DNA of 64,000 bases from Limnohabitans sp. Hippo3 (GCF_003063665.1 NZ_NESF01000007.1:62001-126000); one strand, 5' to 3'. Counted from the first letter of the stretch, positions 31,627-41,921 are shown. Made by a program: numbers and translations. Notes: generated by a model not told the origin, from the sequence alone.

Positions 31627-33753
31627 ATGTCCACCGTGCCCGAAGTTCCTGTTGTTGAAGTTGTGTCTGATGCGGACAAGTACGCAGCGGGGAAGTTTGT
31701 CAGTTACCCCGGCTCCCCGTTTGAGTTGTACCAGCCGTACCCGCCCGCAGGCGACCAGCCTGTGGCCATTGAGCAGCTGGTCGAGGGCGTGCACGACGGC
31801 GAGGTGTTCCAGACCCTGCTGGGCGTGACCGGCTCGGGCAAGACCTTCACCATGGCCAATGTGATCGCACGGCTGGGGCGTCCCGCCATCGTGTTTGCGC
31901 CCAACAAAACGCTGGCCGCGCAGCTGTACAGCGAGTTCCGCGAGTTTTTCCCTAAAAACGCGGTCGAGTACTTCGTCAGCTACTACGACTATTACCAGCC
32001 CGAGGCCTATGTGCCCCAGCGCGATTTGTTCATCGAAAAGGACAGCGCGATCAATGAGCACATCGAGCAGATGCGCCTGAGTTGCACCAAAAGCATCATG
32101 GAGCGGCGCGACGTGGTGATCGTGGCCACGGTGTCGGCCATCTACGGCATTGGTGAGCCCGAGAGCTACCACCGCATGATCATGACGCTGCGCACGGGCG
32201 ACAAGTTGGGCCAGCGTGACGTGATCGCCCAGCTGATCCGCATGCAGTACCAGCGCAACGACATGGAGTTCAGCCGTGGCAAGTTTCGGGTGCGCGGCGA
32301 CACGATCGACGTGTTCCCGGCCGAGCATTCCGAGCTGGCGATTCGCATCGAGCTGTTTGACGACGAGATCGAGAGCCTGCAGCTGTTTGATCCGTTGACA
32401 GGCCGCATCCGCCAGAAGATCCCGCGTTTCACGGTTTACCCGTCTAGCCACTACGTGACGCCCCGTGACAAGGTGCTGGCGGCGGTCGAGACCATCAAGC
32501 TGGAGCTGGCCCAGCGCCTCAAAGAATTGGTGGGCATGGGCAAGCTGGTTGAAGCGCAACGTCTGGAGCAGCGCACCCGGTTTGATCTGGAAATGCTGTC
32601 CGAGGTGGGCCACTGCAAAGGCATTGAAAACTACACCCGGCATTTGTCGGGTGCGGCTCCGGGCGACCCGCCCAGCACGCTGACCGATTACATGCCGCCC
32701 GACGCCATCATGTTTCTGGACGAGAGCCACCAGATGATCGGCCAGCTCAACGCCATGTACAACGGCGACAAGGCGCGCAAGACCACGCTGGTGGAGTATG
32801 GTTTTCGCCTGCCCAGCGCGCTGGACAACCGGCCGCTCAAGTTTGAAGAGTTTGAAAAGCGCATGCGCCAGTGCATCTTTGTTTCGGCCACACCGGCCGA
32901 TTACGAAAAAACGCATTCGGGCAAGGTGGTCGAACAAGTTGTGCGCCCCACCGGGCTGGTGGACCCACAGGTCGAGGTGCGTCCCGCCACCCACCAGGTG
33001 GACGATGTGCTGCAGGAGATCCGCATCCGGGTGGACAAGAACGAGCGGGTGCTGATCACCACACTCACCAAGCGCATGGCTGAGCAGCTGACCGATTACC
33101 TGAGCGACAACGGTGTGAAGGTGCGCTACCTGCACAGCGATGTGGACACGGTGGAGCGCGTCGAAATTTTGCGCGATCTGCGCCTGGGTGCTTTCGATGT
33201 GCTGGTGGGCATCAACCTGCTGCGCGAGGGCCTGGACATTCCCGAGGTGTCGCTGGTGGCGATTCTGGATGCCGATAAAGAAGGCTTCTTGCGCGCCGAA
33301 CGCAGCCTGATCCAGACCATTGGCCGGGCTGCGCGTAACCTGAACGGCCGGGCGATTTTGTACGCCGACCGCATCACCGAGTCCATGAAAAAAGCCATGG
33401 GTGAGACTGAGCGTCGGCGCATCAAGCAATTGGCGCACAACGAGGCCATGGGCATCACGCCCCAGAGCATCGTCAAAAAAGTCAAGGACCTGATCGACGG
33501 TGTCTACAGCGAAAAATCGGGCAAGGAAGCCGAGCGCCTGGAACAGGCCGCGCTGCAGCGGGCCAAGGTCGAGGACATGAGCGAGAAAGACATCGCCAAA
33601 GCCATCAAGCAGCTCGAAAAGCAAATGATGGAGCACGCCCGCAACCTGGAGTTCGAAAAAGCGGCGCAGGTGCGCGACCAGTTGACCATCCTGAAAGAGC
33701 AGGCCTTCGGGGCGACAGGCGGCGACAACGTCGTGCCTTTGATTCGGGCTTGA
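31627..33753 (+). CDS. uvrB: UvrABC excision nuclease subunit B
   Basis: This DNA-damage verifying helicase-like subunit of nucleotide excision repair has 708 residues. An N-terminal extension (about 1-40) precedes the Walker A motif [10 protein letters not shown]. The beta-hairpin region [20 protein letters not shown], the [11 protein letters not shown]alker B (DEAD-like) box, helicase motif VI ([15 protein letters not shown]) and the C-terminal UVR domain (about 655-690, [20 protein letters not shown]) are all present. No LexA box is visible upstream, so SOS control is not supported. Confidence 0.95.
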   Translation: MSTVPEVPVVEVVSDADKYAAGKFVSYPGSPFELYQPYPPAGDQPVAIEQLVEGVHDGEVFQTLLGVTGSGKTFTMANVIARLGRPAIVFAPNKTLAAQLYSEFREFFPKNAVEYFVSYYDYYQPEAYVPQRDLFIEKDSAINEHIEQMRLSCTKSIMERRDVVIVATVSAIYGIGEPESYHRMIMTLRTGDKLGQRDVIAQLIRMQYQRNDMEFSRGKFRVRGDTIDVFPAEHSELAIRIELFDDEIESLQLFDPLTGRIRQKIPRFTVYPSSHYVTPRDKVLAAVETIKLELAQRLKELVGMGKLVEAQRLEQRTRFDLEMLSEVGHCKGIENYTRHLSGAAPGDPPSTLTDYMPPDAIMFLDESHQMIGQLNAMYNGDKARKTTLVEYGFRLPSALDNRPLKFEEFEKRMRQCIFVSATPADYEKTHSGKVVEQVVRPTGLVDPQVEVRPATHQVDDVLQEIRIRVDKNERVLITTLTKRMAEQLTDYLSDNGVKVRYLHSDVDTVERVEILRDLRLGAFDVLVGINLLREGLDIPEVSLVAILDADKEGFLRAERSLIQTIGRAARNLNGRAILYADRITESMKKAMGETERRRIKQLAHNEAMGITPQSIVKKVKDLIDGVYSEKSGKEAERLEQAALQRAKVEDMSEKDIAKAIKQLEKQMMEHARNLEFEKAAQVRDQLTILKEQAFGATGGDNVVPLIRA

Positions 33754-33803
33754 GCGCTAAGTGAATGACCCTATAACCCGAGTGATTTGATCGGGATTGC
33801 GTT

Positions 33804-33828
33804 ATACTTGACTCGTTTAGTCGGGAAC
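33804..33828 (+). promoter_or_regulatory. Candidate type-1 IscR binding site in the isc promoter
   Basis: The 25-bp site has half sites ATACTTGACT and TAGTCGGGAAC around a 4-bp centre, close to the E. coli type-1 IscR consensus (GACT...AGTC core). It overlaps a TATACT -10 element (33803-33808) and lies 51 bp before iscR, consistent with autorepression by [2Fe-2S]-IscR. Confidence 0.7.
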
Positions 33829-33878
33829 CCGCTCCGGCGGGCTTCAGACCAAGCCCCTACCCACTTCAGGAGTCTGCC

Positions 33879-34415
33879 ATGCGTCTCACTACCAAAGGCC
33901 GTTTTGCTGTCACCGCCATGATCGATCTGGCCCTGCGCCAGGATGCCGGCCCCGTGACTTTGGCCGCCATCAGCCAGCGCCAACAGATTTCCCTGTCTTA
34001 TCTGGAGCAGTTGTTTGGCAAGCTGCGCCGCCACAACCTGGTCGAGTCCACCCGTGGTCCCGGCGGCGGTTACACCCTGGGCCGCAAATCCACGGACATC
34101 ACCGTGGCCGACATCATTTTGTCGGTGGACGAGCCCATCGACGCCACCCATTGCGGCGGGAAGGAAAACTGCAACGGTGGCGATGGCCGCTGCATGACGC
34201 ACGACCTGTGGGCCTCGCTCAATTCCAAAATGGTCGAGTTTCTGGACTCGGTGTCCCTGCAAAAGCTGGTGGACGACCAGCTGGCCAAGGGCCTGGTGGT
34301 AGAGCTCAAGCCCACCCTCAAGCGCGCCATCTCCCCCATGCCGGTCAGCAAGCCGATCCGCCTGACCGGACCCAATTCCGTGTTCGACCTGGGCAATGTG
34401 TTTGCCAAATCCTGA
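33879..34415 (+). CDS. iscR: Iron-sulfur cluster assembly regulator IscR (Rrf2 family)
   Basis: A 178-residue Rrf2-type winged-HTH regulator. The DNA-binding part begins MRLTTKGRFAVTAMIDLAL, with QQISLSYLEQLFGKLRRHNL as recognition region. The [2Fe-2S] ligands are C92, C98 and C105, with H108 (CGGKENCNGG...CMTHDLW), matching the E. coli Cys3-His arrangement. It leads the isc operon and probably represses it through the site at 33804. Confidence 0.95.
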   Translation: MRLTTKGRFAVTAMIDLALRQDAGPVTLAAISQRQQISLSYLEQLFGKLRRHNLVESTRGPGGGYTLGRKSTDITVADIILSVDEPIDATHCGGKENCNGGDGRCMTHDLWASLNSKMVEFLDSVSLQKLVDDQLAKGLVVELKPTLKRAISPMPVSKPIRLTGPNSVFDLGNVFAKS

Positions 34416-34434
34416 TTGAAAAGAAGTACCACCC

Positions 34435-35652
34435 ATGACCACGCCCCACTTCCCTATTTATCTCGACTACGGCGCGACCAACCCTTGTGATCCCCGCGTG
34501 GTGGACGCCATCATCCCCTGGCTGCGCGAACACTTTGGCAACCCTGCCTCCCGCAGCCACGCCTGGGGCTGGGAAGCCGAAGCCGCCGTTGAAAAAGCCC
34601 GCGAGCAAGTGGCCGACCTGATCGGTGCCGACCCCCGTGAAATCGTCTGGACCAGCGGCGCGACCGAGTCCAACAACCTGGCCATCAAGGGTGCAGCCCA
34701 TTTCTACAAATCGCGCGGCAAACACCTGATCACCGTCAAGACCGAGCACAAGGCTGTGCTGGACACCATGCGCGAGCTCGAGCGTCAGGGTTTTGAAGTC
34801 ACTTACATGGATGTGCAGGCCGATGGCTTGCTGAACATGGATGCGCTCAAGGCCGCCATTCGCCCCGACACCATCCTGATCAGCGTGATGTTCGTGAACA
34901 ACGAAATCGGCGTGATCCAGGACGTGGCCGCGATTGGTAACCTGTGCCGCGAAAAAGGCATCGTGTTCCACGTCGATGCGGCGCAAGCCACGGGCAAGGT
35001 CGAGATTGACATGACCCAGCTGCCCATCGATTTGATGAGCCTGGCTTCGCACAAAACCTATGGTCCCAAAGGCATTGGCGCTTTGTATGTGCGCCGCAAG
35101 CCCCGCATTCGCCTGGAAGCGCAAATGCACGGTGGCGGTCACGAGCGCGGCATGCGTTCCGGCACCTTGCCCACCCACCAGTGCGTGGGCATGGGCGAGG
35201 CGTTCCGTATTGCCAAGCTGGAAATGGCGCAAGACAACGCCAAGGCCCGTGCCTTGCACGACCGCCTGATCAACGGCCTGAGCGACATGGAGCAGGTGTT
35301 TTTGAACGGACACCCCACCCAGCGCGTGCCGCACAACATCAACATGAGCTTCAACTTCGTCGAAGGCGAATCGCTGATCATGGGCATCAAAGGCTTGGCC
35401 GTGTCGTCCGGTTCGGCCTGCACCTCGGCCAGCCTGGAGCCCAGCTATGTGCTACGTGCCTTGGGCCGCAGTGACGAGTTGGCCCACAGCAGCTTGCGCA
35501 TGACGATTGGCCGCTGGACCACCGAAGAAGACATCGACTACGCGATCAAAACCATCCGTGAGAACGTGGCCAAGCTGCGCGAACTCAGCCCCTTGTGGGA
35601 AATGCACAAAGACGGCATCGACTTGAGCACCATCCAGTGGGCTGCCCACTGA
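34435..35652 (+). CDS. iscS: Cysteine desulfurase IscS
   Basis: This PLP enzyme takes sulfur from cysteine for Fe-S clusters, tRNA thiolation and other uses. The PLP lysine is K207 in [12 protein letters not shown]. The persulfide-forming Cys is C329 in the flexible loop [17 protein letters not shown]. The 405 residues match group I enzymes, and the C-terminal tail that contacts IscU is present. It lies 19 bp after iscR and 15 bp before iscU. Confidence 0.96.
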   Translation: MTTPHFPIYLDYGATNPCDPRVVDAIIPWLREHFGNPASRSHAWGWEAEAAVEKAREQVADLIGADPREIVWTSGATESNNLAIKGAAHFYKSRGKHLITVKTEHKAVLDTMRELERQGFEVTYMDVQADGLLNMDALKAAIRPDTILISVMFVNNEIGVIQDVAAIGNLCREKGIVFHVDAAQATGKVEIDMTQLPIDLMSLASHKTYGPKGIGALYVRRKPRIRLEAQMHGGGHERGMRSGTLPTHQCVGMGEAFRIAKLEMAQDNAKARALHDRLINGLSDMEQVFLNGHPTQRVPHNINMSFNFVEGESLIMGIKGLAVSSGSACTSASLEPSYVLRALGRSDELAHSSLRMTIGRWTTEEDIDYAIKTIRENVAKLRELSPLWEMHKDGIDLSTIQWAAH

Positions 35653-35667
35653 TAAAGGAGAAACACC

Positions 35668-36054
35668 ATGGCATATTCTGAAAAAGTGGTTGACCACTAC
35701 GAAAACCCCCGCAACGTCGGCTCGTTCGACAAGGGCGATGACAGCGTGGGCACCGGCATGGTCGGTGCACCGGCTTGCGGCGACGTGATGAAGTTGCAAA
35801 TCAAGGTCAACCCGCAAACCGGGGTGATCGAAGACGCACGCTTCAAGACCTACGGTTGCGGCTCGGCCATCGCCTCCAGCTCACTCGTCACCGAGTGGGT
35901 CAAGGGCAAGACCCTCGACGAAGCAGCGGCCTTGAAGAACAGCCAGATTGCCGAAGAGCTGGCGCTGCCGCCCGTGAAAATCCACTGCTCCATCCTGGCC
36001 GAAGACGCCATCAAGGCCGCCGTTGACGACTACAAAAAGAAACACCTGAACTGA
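35668..36054 (+). CDS. iscU: Fe-S cluster assembly scaffold IscU
   Basis: A 128-residue scaffold on which [2Fe-2S] clusters are built. The three conserved Cys are C37 ([10 protein letters not shown]), C64 ([11 protein letters not shown]) and C107 ([11 protein letters not shown]), with D39 also conserved. The LPPVKIHC segment contains the HscA recognition motif LPPVK. AAAGGAGA precedes the ATG. Confidence 0.96.
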   Translation: MAYSEKVVDHYENPRNVGSFDKGDDSVGTGMVGAPACGDVMKLQIKVNPQTGVIEDARFKTYGCGSAIASSSLVTEWVKGKTLDEAAALKNSQIAEELALPPVKIHCSILAEDAIKAAVDDYKKKHLN

Positions 36055-36055
36055 C

Positions 36056-36379
36056 ATGGCCATCACACTGTCTGCTGCCGCCGCACGGCACGTGAACCGC
36101 TACCTGGCCAAACGTGGCTCGGGTGTCGGTGTGCGCCTGGGCGTCAAGACCACCGGCTGCTCGGGTTTGGCTTACAAGCTCGAGTACGTGGACGAAATCG
36201 CCCCGGAAGACGTGGTCTTTGAAGGCCACGGCGTCAAGGTGTTGGTGGACCCCAAAAGCCTGGCCTACATCGATGGCACCGAGCTCGACTTCGTGCGCGA
36301 AGGCTTGAACGAGGGCTTCCGCTTCAACAACCCCAACGAGCGTGACCGCTGCGGTTGCGGTGAATCGTTCCGCGTGTGA
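36056..36379 (+). CDS. iscA: Iron-sulfur carrier IscA (A-type)
   Basis: A 107-residue A-type carrier that passes clusters or iron to client proteins. The three ligands are C35 ([14 protein letters not shown]) and C99/C101 in DRCGCGESF at the C-terminus. The start lies 1 bp after the iscU stop, and its stop overlaps the hscB start. Confidence 0.95.
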   Translation: MAITLSAAAARHVNRYLAKRGSGVGVRLGVKTTGCSGLAYKLEYVDEIAPEDVVFEGHGVKVLVDPKSLAYIDGTELDFVREGLNEGFRFNNPNERDRCGCGESFRV

Positions 36380-36909
36380 GTCCTGAGCGTGTGATTTCGC
36401 TGCAAGCCAACGACTTCGAACTGTTTGATGTGCCGGCGCAGTTCGTGCAGGACCGCGCACAACTCGACGCCCGCTGGAAAGCCCTGCAGCGTGAAGCTCA
36501 CCCTGACCGCTTCGCCGCCGAGGGCGCTGCCGCCCAGCGTGTGGCCATGCAGTGGTCGGTGCGCATCAACGAGGCGTATCAGCGCCTGAAAGACCCGCTC
36601 AAACGCGCCGCCTATTTGTGCGAACTTCGCGGTGCACCCGTGCAGGCAGAGAACAACACGGCCATGCCCGCAGCCTTTCTCATGCAGCAGATGGAATGGC
36701 GCGAAACGCTGGACGACACTGAATCGGCAGAGGGCTTGGAGAATTTGGCCGATGAAGTGGCCGCCGAGCAGCAGCGCGTGCTGCAAGAGCTGGCCCGTTG
36801 GCTGGATGTCGACAAAGACCCTGCGCAGGCCGTGGGGCAGGTGAGGGCGCTGATGTTCATCGAGCGCTTCACGCAAGAAGTGAACGCTAAACTCGACCAG
36901 TTGACCTGA
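36376..36909 (+). CDS. hscB: Fe-S biogenesis co-chaperone HscB
   Basis: A 177-residue J-domain protein that brings IscU to HscA. The J domain (about 10-85) has the HPD motif in [12 protein letters not shown] and the helix [19 protein letters not shown]. The C-terminal three-helix IscU-binding domain (about 95-177) follows. It starts with GTG, overlapping the iscA stop by 4 bp. Confidence 0.93.
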   Translation: MSPERVISLQANDFELFDVPAQFVQDRAQLDARWKALQREAHPDRFAAEGAAAQRVAMQWSVRINEAYQRLKDPLKRAAYLCELRGAPVQAENNTAMPAAFLMQQMEWRETLDDTESAEGLENLADEVAAEQQRVLQELARWLDVDKDPAQAVGQVRALMFIERFTQEVNAKLDQLT

Positions 36910-36936
36910 ACTTGACCTGAACTTTCCCGATTGAAC

Positions 36937-38802
36937 ATGGCCTTACTGCAGATTTCCGAACCGGGCCAGTCGCCCGACCCGCACCAGCGTCGCATTGCGG
37001 TGGGCATTGACCTGGGCACCACCCATTCGCTGGTGGCTTCGGTGCGCAATGGCGTGGCCGAGTGTTTGCCCGACGGCGATGGCCGCGTGATCCTGCCTTC
37101 GGTCGTGCGCTTCATGCCGGGGCAGGGCCGCCAGATCGGCTTTGACGCGGTGCAGTCGGCGGCCACCGACCCGGTCAACACCATCGCTTCGGTCAAGCGC
37201 TTTATGGGCCGTGGCCTGAACGACATCGCCGACCGCAGCAAATTGCCTTACGAATTTACTGCCAGCGACAAAGGGATGCTCAGCATTCAGACCGTGCAAG
37301 GCCCGAAATCGCCTGTGGAGGTGAGCGCAGAAATTCTGGCCACGCTGCGATACCGCGCCGAAGACACTTTCAACGACGACCTGTACGGTGCGGTCATCAC
37401 TGTGCCGGCTTACTTTGACGACGCCCAGCGCCAGGCCACCAAAGATGCGGCCCAGTTGGCGGGCCTGAATGTGCTGCGCCTGATCAACGAACCCACTGCT
37501 GCGGCCATTGCCTATGGCCTAGACAACGCGAGCGAAGGCGTTTATGCCGTGTTCGATCTGGGCGGCGGCACGTTTGACATCTCCATCTTGCGCCTCACGC
37601 AAGGTGTGTTCGAAGTGTTGTCGACTGGCGGCGACTCGGCCCTGGGCGGTGACGATTACGACCAAGCCCTGGCCGACTTCGCCTTGGCCCAGCAGCCTGG
37701 CTTACAAGCCGCCACAGCCGAAGACAAAACCCAACTCAAGGCAGCGGCTCTTGCAGCCAAAGAAGGTTTGACCACCGCTGACACGGCCAGCTTGAATGTG
37801 GCGCTGTCCACCGGCGCTTTGTTGGTACAAATCAGCCGCGCCGATTTTGAGCAGGCCACCCAATCCCTGACGGCCCGCTGCATCACCGCCGTGCGCAAGG
37901 CGCTGCGCGATGCAAAACTGGCCAAAGAAGACGTGCAAGGCGTGGTCATGGTGGGCGGCTCCACCCGCATGCCGCAAATTCAGCAAGCCGTGGCCGACTT
38001 TTTTGGCCAGGCTCCGCTAAACAACCTCAACCCCGACGAAGTCGTTGCTTTGGGCGCGGCCATTCAGGCCAACCAACTGGCGGGCAACAACGCCGCAGGC
38101 GAATTGCTCTTGCTCGACGTGATTCCGCTGTCCTTGGGCATCGAGACCATGGGCGGCTTGGTCGAGCGCATCATCCCGCGCAACCAGACCATTCCCACCG
38201 CCATGGCGCAAGACTTCACCACCTACCAGGACGGCCAAACCGCGCTGGCGCTGCATGTGGTGCAGGGCGAGCGCGATCTGGTGCAAGACTGCCGCAGCCT
38301 GGCCCGCTTTGAGCTGCGTGGCATCCCGCCCATGGCTGCAGGTGCTGCCCGCATCCGAGTCACCTTCACGGTCGATGCCGACGGCCTGCTCAGTGTGGGT
38401 GCCAAAGAACAAATCAGCGGTGTCGAAGCCCGCATCGACGTCAAACCGTCTTACGGCCTGAGCGACGATCAGATTGCCACCATGCTGCAAGAAAGCTTCA
38501 CCACCGCGCAAGCCGACATGAAAGCGCGTGCCTTGGTGGAGGCGCGGGTCGATGCCGACCGCATGCTGCTGGCCACCCGCAGTGCTTTGGCCGCAGATGG
38601 CGATTTGCTCAGCCCTGCAGAGCGGGCCGCCATCGATGCCCTCCTGGCCACTTTGCAAGCGGCCATCCAGACCGAGCAAGACGCCAAAGCGCTGGAAGAC
38701 TGTACCCAGGCATTGGCCAAAGGCACCGAAGCCTTTGCCGCCGAGCGCATGAACCACAGCATTCAAAAAGCCCTGGCTGGCCAGAACATCCAGTCGATGT
38801 GA
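36937..38802 (+). CDS. hscA: Fe-S biogenesis Hsp70 chaperone HscA
   Basis: This specialised Hsp70 releases clusters from IscU in an ATP-driven cycle. The 621 residues include the ATPase domain (about 20-385: [62 protein letters not shown]) and the substrate domain ([17 protein letters not shown]). HscA lacks the DnaK acidic C-terminal EEVD-like tail, as here. ATG 36937 is used over an in-frame TTG at 36931. Confidence 0.95.
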   Translation: MALLQISEPGQSPDPHQRRIAVGIDLGTTHSLVASVRNGVAECLPDGDGRVILPSVVRFMPGQGRQIGFDAVQSAATDPVNTIASVKRFMGRGLNDIADRSKLPYEFTASDKGMLSIQTVQGPKSPVEVSAEILATLRYRAEDTFNDDLYGAVITVPAYFDDAQRQATKDAAQLAGLNVLRLINEPTAAAIAYGLDNASEGVYAVFDLGGGTFDISILRLTQGVFEVLSTGGDSALGGDDYDQALADFALAQQPGLQAATAEDKTQLKAAALAAKEGLTTADTASLNVALSTGALLVQISRADFEQATQSLTARCITAVRKALRDAKLAKEDVQGVVMVGGSTRMPQIQQAVADFFGQAPLNNLNPDEVVALGAAIQANQLAGNNAAGELLLLDVIPLSLGIETMGGLVERIIPRNQTIPTAMAQDFTTYQDGQTALALHVVQGERDLVQDCRSLARFELRGIPPMAAGAARIRVTFTVDADGLLSVGAKEQISGVEARIDVKPSYGLSDDQIATMLQESFTTAQADMKARALVEARVDADRMLLATRSALAADGDLLSPAERAAIDALLATLQAAIQTEQDAKALEDCTQALAKGTEAFAAERMNHSIQKALAGQNIQSM

Positions 38803-38816
38803 ACCACAATACCGTC

Positions 38817-39155
38817 ATGCCCGTTATCAAAATCCTGCCCCATCCCGAGTACTGTCCACAAGGCGCGCAGATCACCGCCCCTGCGGGCACCAGCATTTGC
38901 GAAGCCCTGCTCGACAACCACATCAACATCGAACACGCTTGTGACATGAGCGCAGCCTGCACCACCTGCCATGTGGTGGTGCGTGAGGGCTTCAACACCC
39001 TCAACGAGATGGAAGAAACCGAAGAAGACCTGCTCGACCGCGCCTGGGGCCTAGAGCCGAACTCGCGCTTGAGCTGCCAGGCTTTTGTGGCCAAGAGTGA
39101 TTTGGTGATCGAGATTCCCCGCTACACCATCAACCACGCCAAAGAAAACCACTGA
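38817..39155 (+). CDS. fdx: ISC-type [2Fe-2S] ferredoxin
   Basis: A 112-residue adrenodoxin-like ferredoxin that supplies electrons for cluster assembly. Cluster ligands are C42, C48 and C51 (EHACDMSAACTTC) and C87 (RLSCQAF). It closes the isc operon 14 bp after hscA. No iscX gene follows; dnaQ begins 19 bp later. Confidence 0.94.
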   Translation: MPVIKILPHPEYCPQGAQITAPAGTSICEALLDNHINIEHACDMSAACTTCHVVVREGFNTLNEMEETEEDLLDRAWGLEPNSRLSCQAFVAKSDLVIEIPRYTINHAKENH

Positions 39156-39174
39156 ACAGACGGAGCGACAAGAC

Positions 39175-39885
39175 ATGCGCCAAATCGTTCTGGACACCGA
39201 AACCACTGGCCTGTCGGCCGAAGGCGGCGACCGCATCATCGAACTGGGCTGTGTGGAGCTGTACGCGCGCAAGCTCACCGGCAACAACCTGCATTTCTAT
39301 TTCAACCCCGAGCGCGACAGCCACGAAGACGCGCTCAAGGTGCACGGCATCAGCAATGAGTTTTTGCGCGACAAGCCCAAGTTTGCCGAACTGGCCGAAG
39401 AAATCCTGGATTACCTGGCCGATGCGGAACTCATCATCCACAACGCGGCTTTTGACATCGGCTTTTTGAACAAGGAACTCGAACGTGTGGGCAAAAAGCC
39501 TTTGAAGGCCTATGTCAGCGGCGTGATCGACACCTTGGCCATGGCCAAGGAGATGTTCCCGGGCAAGCGCAACAGCCTGGATGCCTTGTGCGACCGGCTT
39601 GAAGTGGACAACTCGGGCCGCACGCTGCACGGCGCTTTGCTCGATGCCGAACTGCTGGCCGACGTTTACATCAACATGACCCGTGGGCAAGAGGCTTTGT
39701 TGATCGATGCGGGCGATACGCCCAGTGACTCGCAAAGTGTGGTGGTGCAAGTGGACTTGCGCCAATACGCTTTGCCCATCTTGTCGGCCAATGCACAAGA
39801 GGTGGCGGCGCACGAAGACGTGCTGTCTCAGCTTGACAAATCCAGCGGTGGCAAAACCGTTTGGCGTCAGATACAAATCGCTTGA
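39175..39885 (+). CDS. dnaQ: DNA polymerase III epsilon subunit (3'-5' exonuclease)
   Basis: This proofreading exonuclease of the DEDDh class has 236 residues. Exo I is LDTETTGL (D7, E9), Exo II is HNAAFDIGFLN, and Exo III is HGALLDAELLADVY with the catalytic His about five residues before Asp. The C-terminal 60 residues correspond to the alpha-subunit binding region. It sits directly after fdx and may be cotranscribed with the isc genes. Confidence 0.94.
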   Translation: MRQIVLDTETTGLSAEGGDRIIELGCVELYARKLTGNNLHFYFNPERDSHEDALKVHGISNEFLRDKPKFAELAEEILDYLADAELIIHNAAFDIGFLNKELERVGKKPLKAYVSGVIDTLAMAKEMFPGKRNSLDALCDRLEVDNSGRTLHGALLDAELLADVYINMTRGQEALLIDAGDTPSDSQSVVVQVDLRQYALPILSANAQEVAAHEDVLSQLDKSSGGKTVWRQIQIA

Positions 39886-39973
39886 GGGGGCTGACAAGGC
39901 TCCATTTTTTGCGCGCACGGGCCAATTCGGCGGTATTTTTATGCCATAATTCAGGTCTTCGCTGAGAAGCGTA

Positions 39974-40048
39974 GGGCGGTTAGCTCAGGGGTAGAGCACT
40001 GCATTCACACTGCAGGGGTCACAAGTTCGAAACTTGTACTGCCCACCA
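39974..40048 (+). tRNA. tRNA-Val (anticodon CAC)
   Basis: A complete cloverleaf: acceptor GGGCGGT/ACTGCCC, D-stem GCTC/GAGC, anticodon stem CTGCA/TGCAG with loop TTCACAC (anticodon CAC, codon GUG), a T-arm with TTCGAAA, and an encoded CCA end. Confidence 0.95.
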
Positions 40049-40061
40049 AAAATTCCCGATT

Positions 40062-40098
40062 AAAAAAGCACTTGAGAGAAATCCCAAGTGCTTTTTTG
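40062..40098 (+). terminator. Terminator after tRNA-Val
   Basis: The stem AAAAAGCACTTG / CAAGTGCTTTTTT with a 10-nt loop and T run lies 14 bp after the tRNA. Confidence 0.9.
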
Positions 40099-40195
40099 TT
40101 TTGTCTGGCCTTTTTCGCTTCGTTTGAATTCGTCTGGACGTCAGTGGCCCAGTTGCAGTAAGCTACAAGGTTTTCCACGTAACTTGTTGTCGTTC

Positions 40196-40651
40196 ATGGA
40201 CAGTCCGCTTCCCTCAATTCCAGCCAAACGCTATTTCACCATCGGTGAAGTGGGCGAATTGTGCGGTGTCAAGCCACACGTTTTGCGCTATTGGGAGCAG
40301 GAGTTCACGCAGTTGCGGCCCGTCAAACGCAGGGGCAATCGCCGTTATTACCAGCACCATGAAGTGTTGATGATCCGGCGCATCCGTGACTTGCTTTATG
40401 ACCAAGGCTTCACCATCAGCGGTGCACGCAACCGGTTGCAGGAGTTGGTCCAGACAGACCGTCAGCTGCGACGTGATGCCTCCGTCGGCTTTGAAGCTAC
40501 TGATGCACCCAGCCGCCCGGATGCCTTGCTTCAGCCTTCGGCAGATCAATTGATCTGGACTGGCCCTGAATTTTCCCTTCCAGAGTTCGCTTCCTCACCT
40601 CTGCACAAGGAACTGCTAGAAATTAGGGCCCTGCTCACCATTGGGGCATGA
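40196..40651 (+). CDS. MerR-family transcriptional regulator
   Basis: A 151-residue MerR-type protein. The winged HTH (about 11-80) reads KRYFTIGEVGELCGVKPHVL and RYWEQEFTQLRPVKRRGNRR. A short helical segment (about 80-105) and a variable Pro-rich tail follow. There is no metal-binding Cys set, so it is not a metal sensor. Such genes often sit between ihfA and a tRNA-Pro gene in Burkholderiales; here ihfA is missing and tRNA-Pro follows by 28 bp. Confidence 0.88.
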   Translation: MDSPLPSIPAKRYFTIGEVGELCGVKPHVLRYWEQEFTQLRPVKRRGNRRYYQHHEVLMIRRIRDLLYDQGFTISGARNRLQELVQTDRQLRRDASVGFEATDAPSRPDALLQPSADQLIWTGPEFSLPEFASSPLHKELLEIRALLTIGA

Positions 40652-40678
40652 TTTATCCGGTTATAATCACAGTCTTCT

Positions 40679-40755
40679 CGGCGTGTAGCGCAGCCTGGTA
40701 GCGCACTTGCATGGGGTGCAAGGGGTCGCGAGTTCGAATCCCGCCACGCCGACCA
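40679..40755 (+). tRNA. tRNA-Pro (anticodon GGG)
   Basis: A complete 77-nt cloverleaf: acceptor CGGCGTG/CACGCCG, D-stem GCGC/GCGC, anticodon stem CTTGC/GCAAG with loop ATGGGGT (anticodon GGG, codon CCC), T-arm with TTCGAATC, and an encoded CCA. A TATAAT box lies at 40662-40667. Confidence 0.95.
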
Positions 40756-40763
40756 CATGAATC

Positions 40764-40802
40764 AAGGACTTAGCTTCGAAAGGGGCTAAGTCCTTTCTTC
40801 TT
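40764..40802 (+). terminator. Terminator after tRNA-Pro
   Basis: The stem AAGGACTTAGC / CTAAGTCCTTTC with a T/C-rich tail lies 8 bp after the tRNA. Confidence 0.8.
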
Positions 40803-40972
40803 GGTGGCATTAAAAACTTCAATGGCACACAGCGGTAGTCACATTGTTGTTTCAGGGTTTGATCGTGTCGAAGCTCTTTTAGCTGTCCTTGCTGGCAATC
40901 GCGTCTTGCAATAGCCATTTCTGTTGTTCTGCGCGCTTCGCAAAACCTTGCAAACATAAAAATGATGCGAAA

Positions 40973-40990
40973 TATCCCCAAAAGGGGATA
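40973..40990. promoter_or_regulatory. Palindrome upstream of the response-regulator gene
   Basis: A perfect 18-bp palindrome, TATCCCC-AAAA-GGGGATA, lies 56 bp before the response-regulator start in an otherwise AT-rich 291-bp spacer. The symmetry suggests an operator. The rest of the spacer holds only the tRNA-Pro terminator and no recognisable gene. Confidence 0.45.
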
Positions 40991-41046
40991 GGCGTACCGA
41001 GTCCTGATACCTAATATTGACAAGTCTGATAATTTTGTGATTTAAA

Positions 41047-41676
41047 ATGAGCCCTTCCACTAGCGGTCATGTTTACGTTGTCGATGACAACTCTGACATC
41101 CGTTTCTATTTGACTGATTTGCTGCGGCAGATGGGCTACAGCATTGAGGGCTATGACAGCGCGCAGGCGTTCTTGCAGCAGTCGTTTGACATGTTCCCTG
41201 CGGTGTTGGTGCTGGATGTGCGCATGCCCCAAATGTCCGGCATTGAGTTACAGGAAAAGATGAAAACGCTGGGGCGTCACACGCCCATCATCTTCATCAG
41301 CGGCGAAAGCCATTCCGAAGAAATCATCCGGGCCATGAAGGGCCAGCCGATCGAATTTTTGTGGAAGCCTTTTCAGATCCAGGACCTGATCGACGCCATT
41401 GAACGGGGCCTCGCGATCGACACCCTGAACCGACAAGCCTTCATTCAAAAAAATGAGATACGCCGTAAATGGCAGACCCTGAGTTCGCGTGAACGTGCGG
41501 TGTTCACTTTGATGCTGGAGGGTTACACCAACAAGGGCATCTCCGAGCGTTTGGATATCTTGCCCGATACGGCCAAAAAACACCGTGCCAATGTTTTGCA
41601 GAAGATGGAAACACCGCAGCTGTCCGACTTGCTGGCCTTGTGTAAAGGCCTCGATCCGAAAGTGTTGGAGCCATGA
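41047..41676 (+). CDS. FixJ/NarL-type response regulator
   Basis: A 209-residue two-domain regulator. The receiver domain (about 7-122) has the acidic pair VVDDNSD, the phospho-acceptor D57 (VLVLDVRMPQMSG) and the conserved Lys in FLWKPF. The C-terminal LuxR-type HTH (about 140-205) reads LSSRERAVFTLMLEGYTNKG and LPDTAKKHRANVLQKM. The FixJ/TtrR subgroup fits. No histidine kinase is nearby, so the partner is unknown. A Shine-Dalgarno sequence is not evident before the ATG. Its stop overlaps the next small gene. Confidence 0.88.
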   Translation: MSPSTSGHVYVVDDNSDIRFYLTDLLRQMGYSIEGYDSAQAFLQQSFDMFPAVLVLDVRMPQMSGIELQEKMKTLGRHTPIIFISGESHSEEIIRAMKGQPIEFLWKPFQIQDLIDAIERGLAIDTLNRQAFIQKNEIRRKWQTLSSRERAVFTLMLEGYTNKGISERLDILPDTAKKHRANVLQKMETPQLSDLLALCKGLDPKVLEP

Positions 41677-41921
41677 ACGAAACCTGGGAACCCTGGTCTG
41701 AAGAGGAGGCCGCTGAGTTGCAAAAGCTCAGGCTGCAAGCGCATTTGGACAGTGCCCGCTTCGCCATTGAAAACGCGATTTCGCACGCCCAGTTGCTGCA
41801 GCTCGAAAACGGGGGCGATACCTCGTTTTATTCTTCAGCCATCAAGGCGCATGTGGGGCGCAAACTGATCAAGAAATTGCAGGCACGGTCCGAGGCGTCG
41901 GACATGCACAACCGGTTCTGA
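41673..41921 (+). CDS. Small helical protein coupled to the response regulator
   Basis: An 82-residue acidic-to-basic helical protein (EEEAAELQKLRLQAHLDSAR...LIKKLQARSEASD). The start overlaps the response-regulator stop by 4 bp (ATGA), which supports real translation. No family is recognised and there are no Cys or membrane segments. It could be a partner of the regulator. It is the last chromosomal gene before the integrated element. Confidence 0.6.
   Translation: MNETWEPWSEEEAAELQKLRLQAHLDSARFAIENAISHAQLLQLENGGDTSFYSSAIKAHVGRKLIKKLQARSEASDMHNRF

Noticed and set aside
40088..40195. N-terminal extension of the MerR-family gene
   Set aside because: The in-frame sequence before ATG 40196 overlaps the tRNA-Val terminator region and does not look like protein; the MerR domain begins normally from 40196.
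41017..41045. Promoter TTGACA/ATTTAA directly before the response-regulator start
   Set aside because: The predicted transcription start would fall inside the coding region, so this pair is probably chance.
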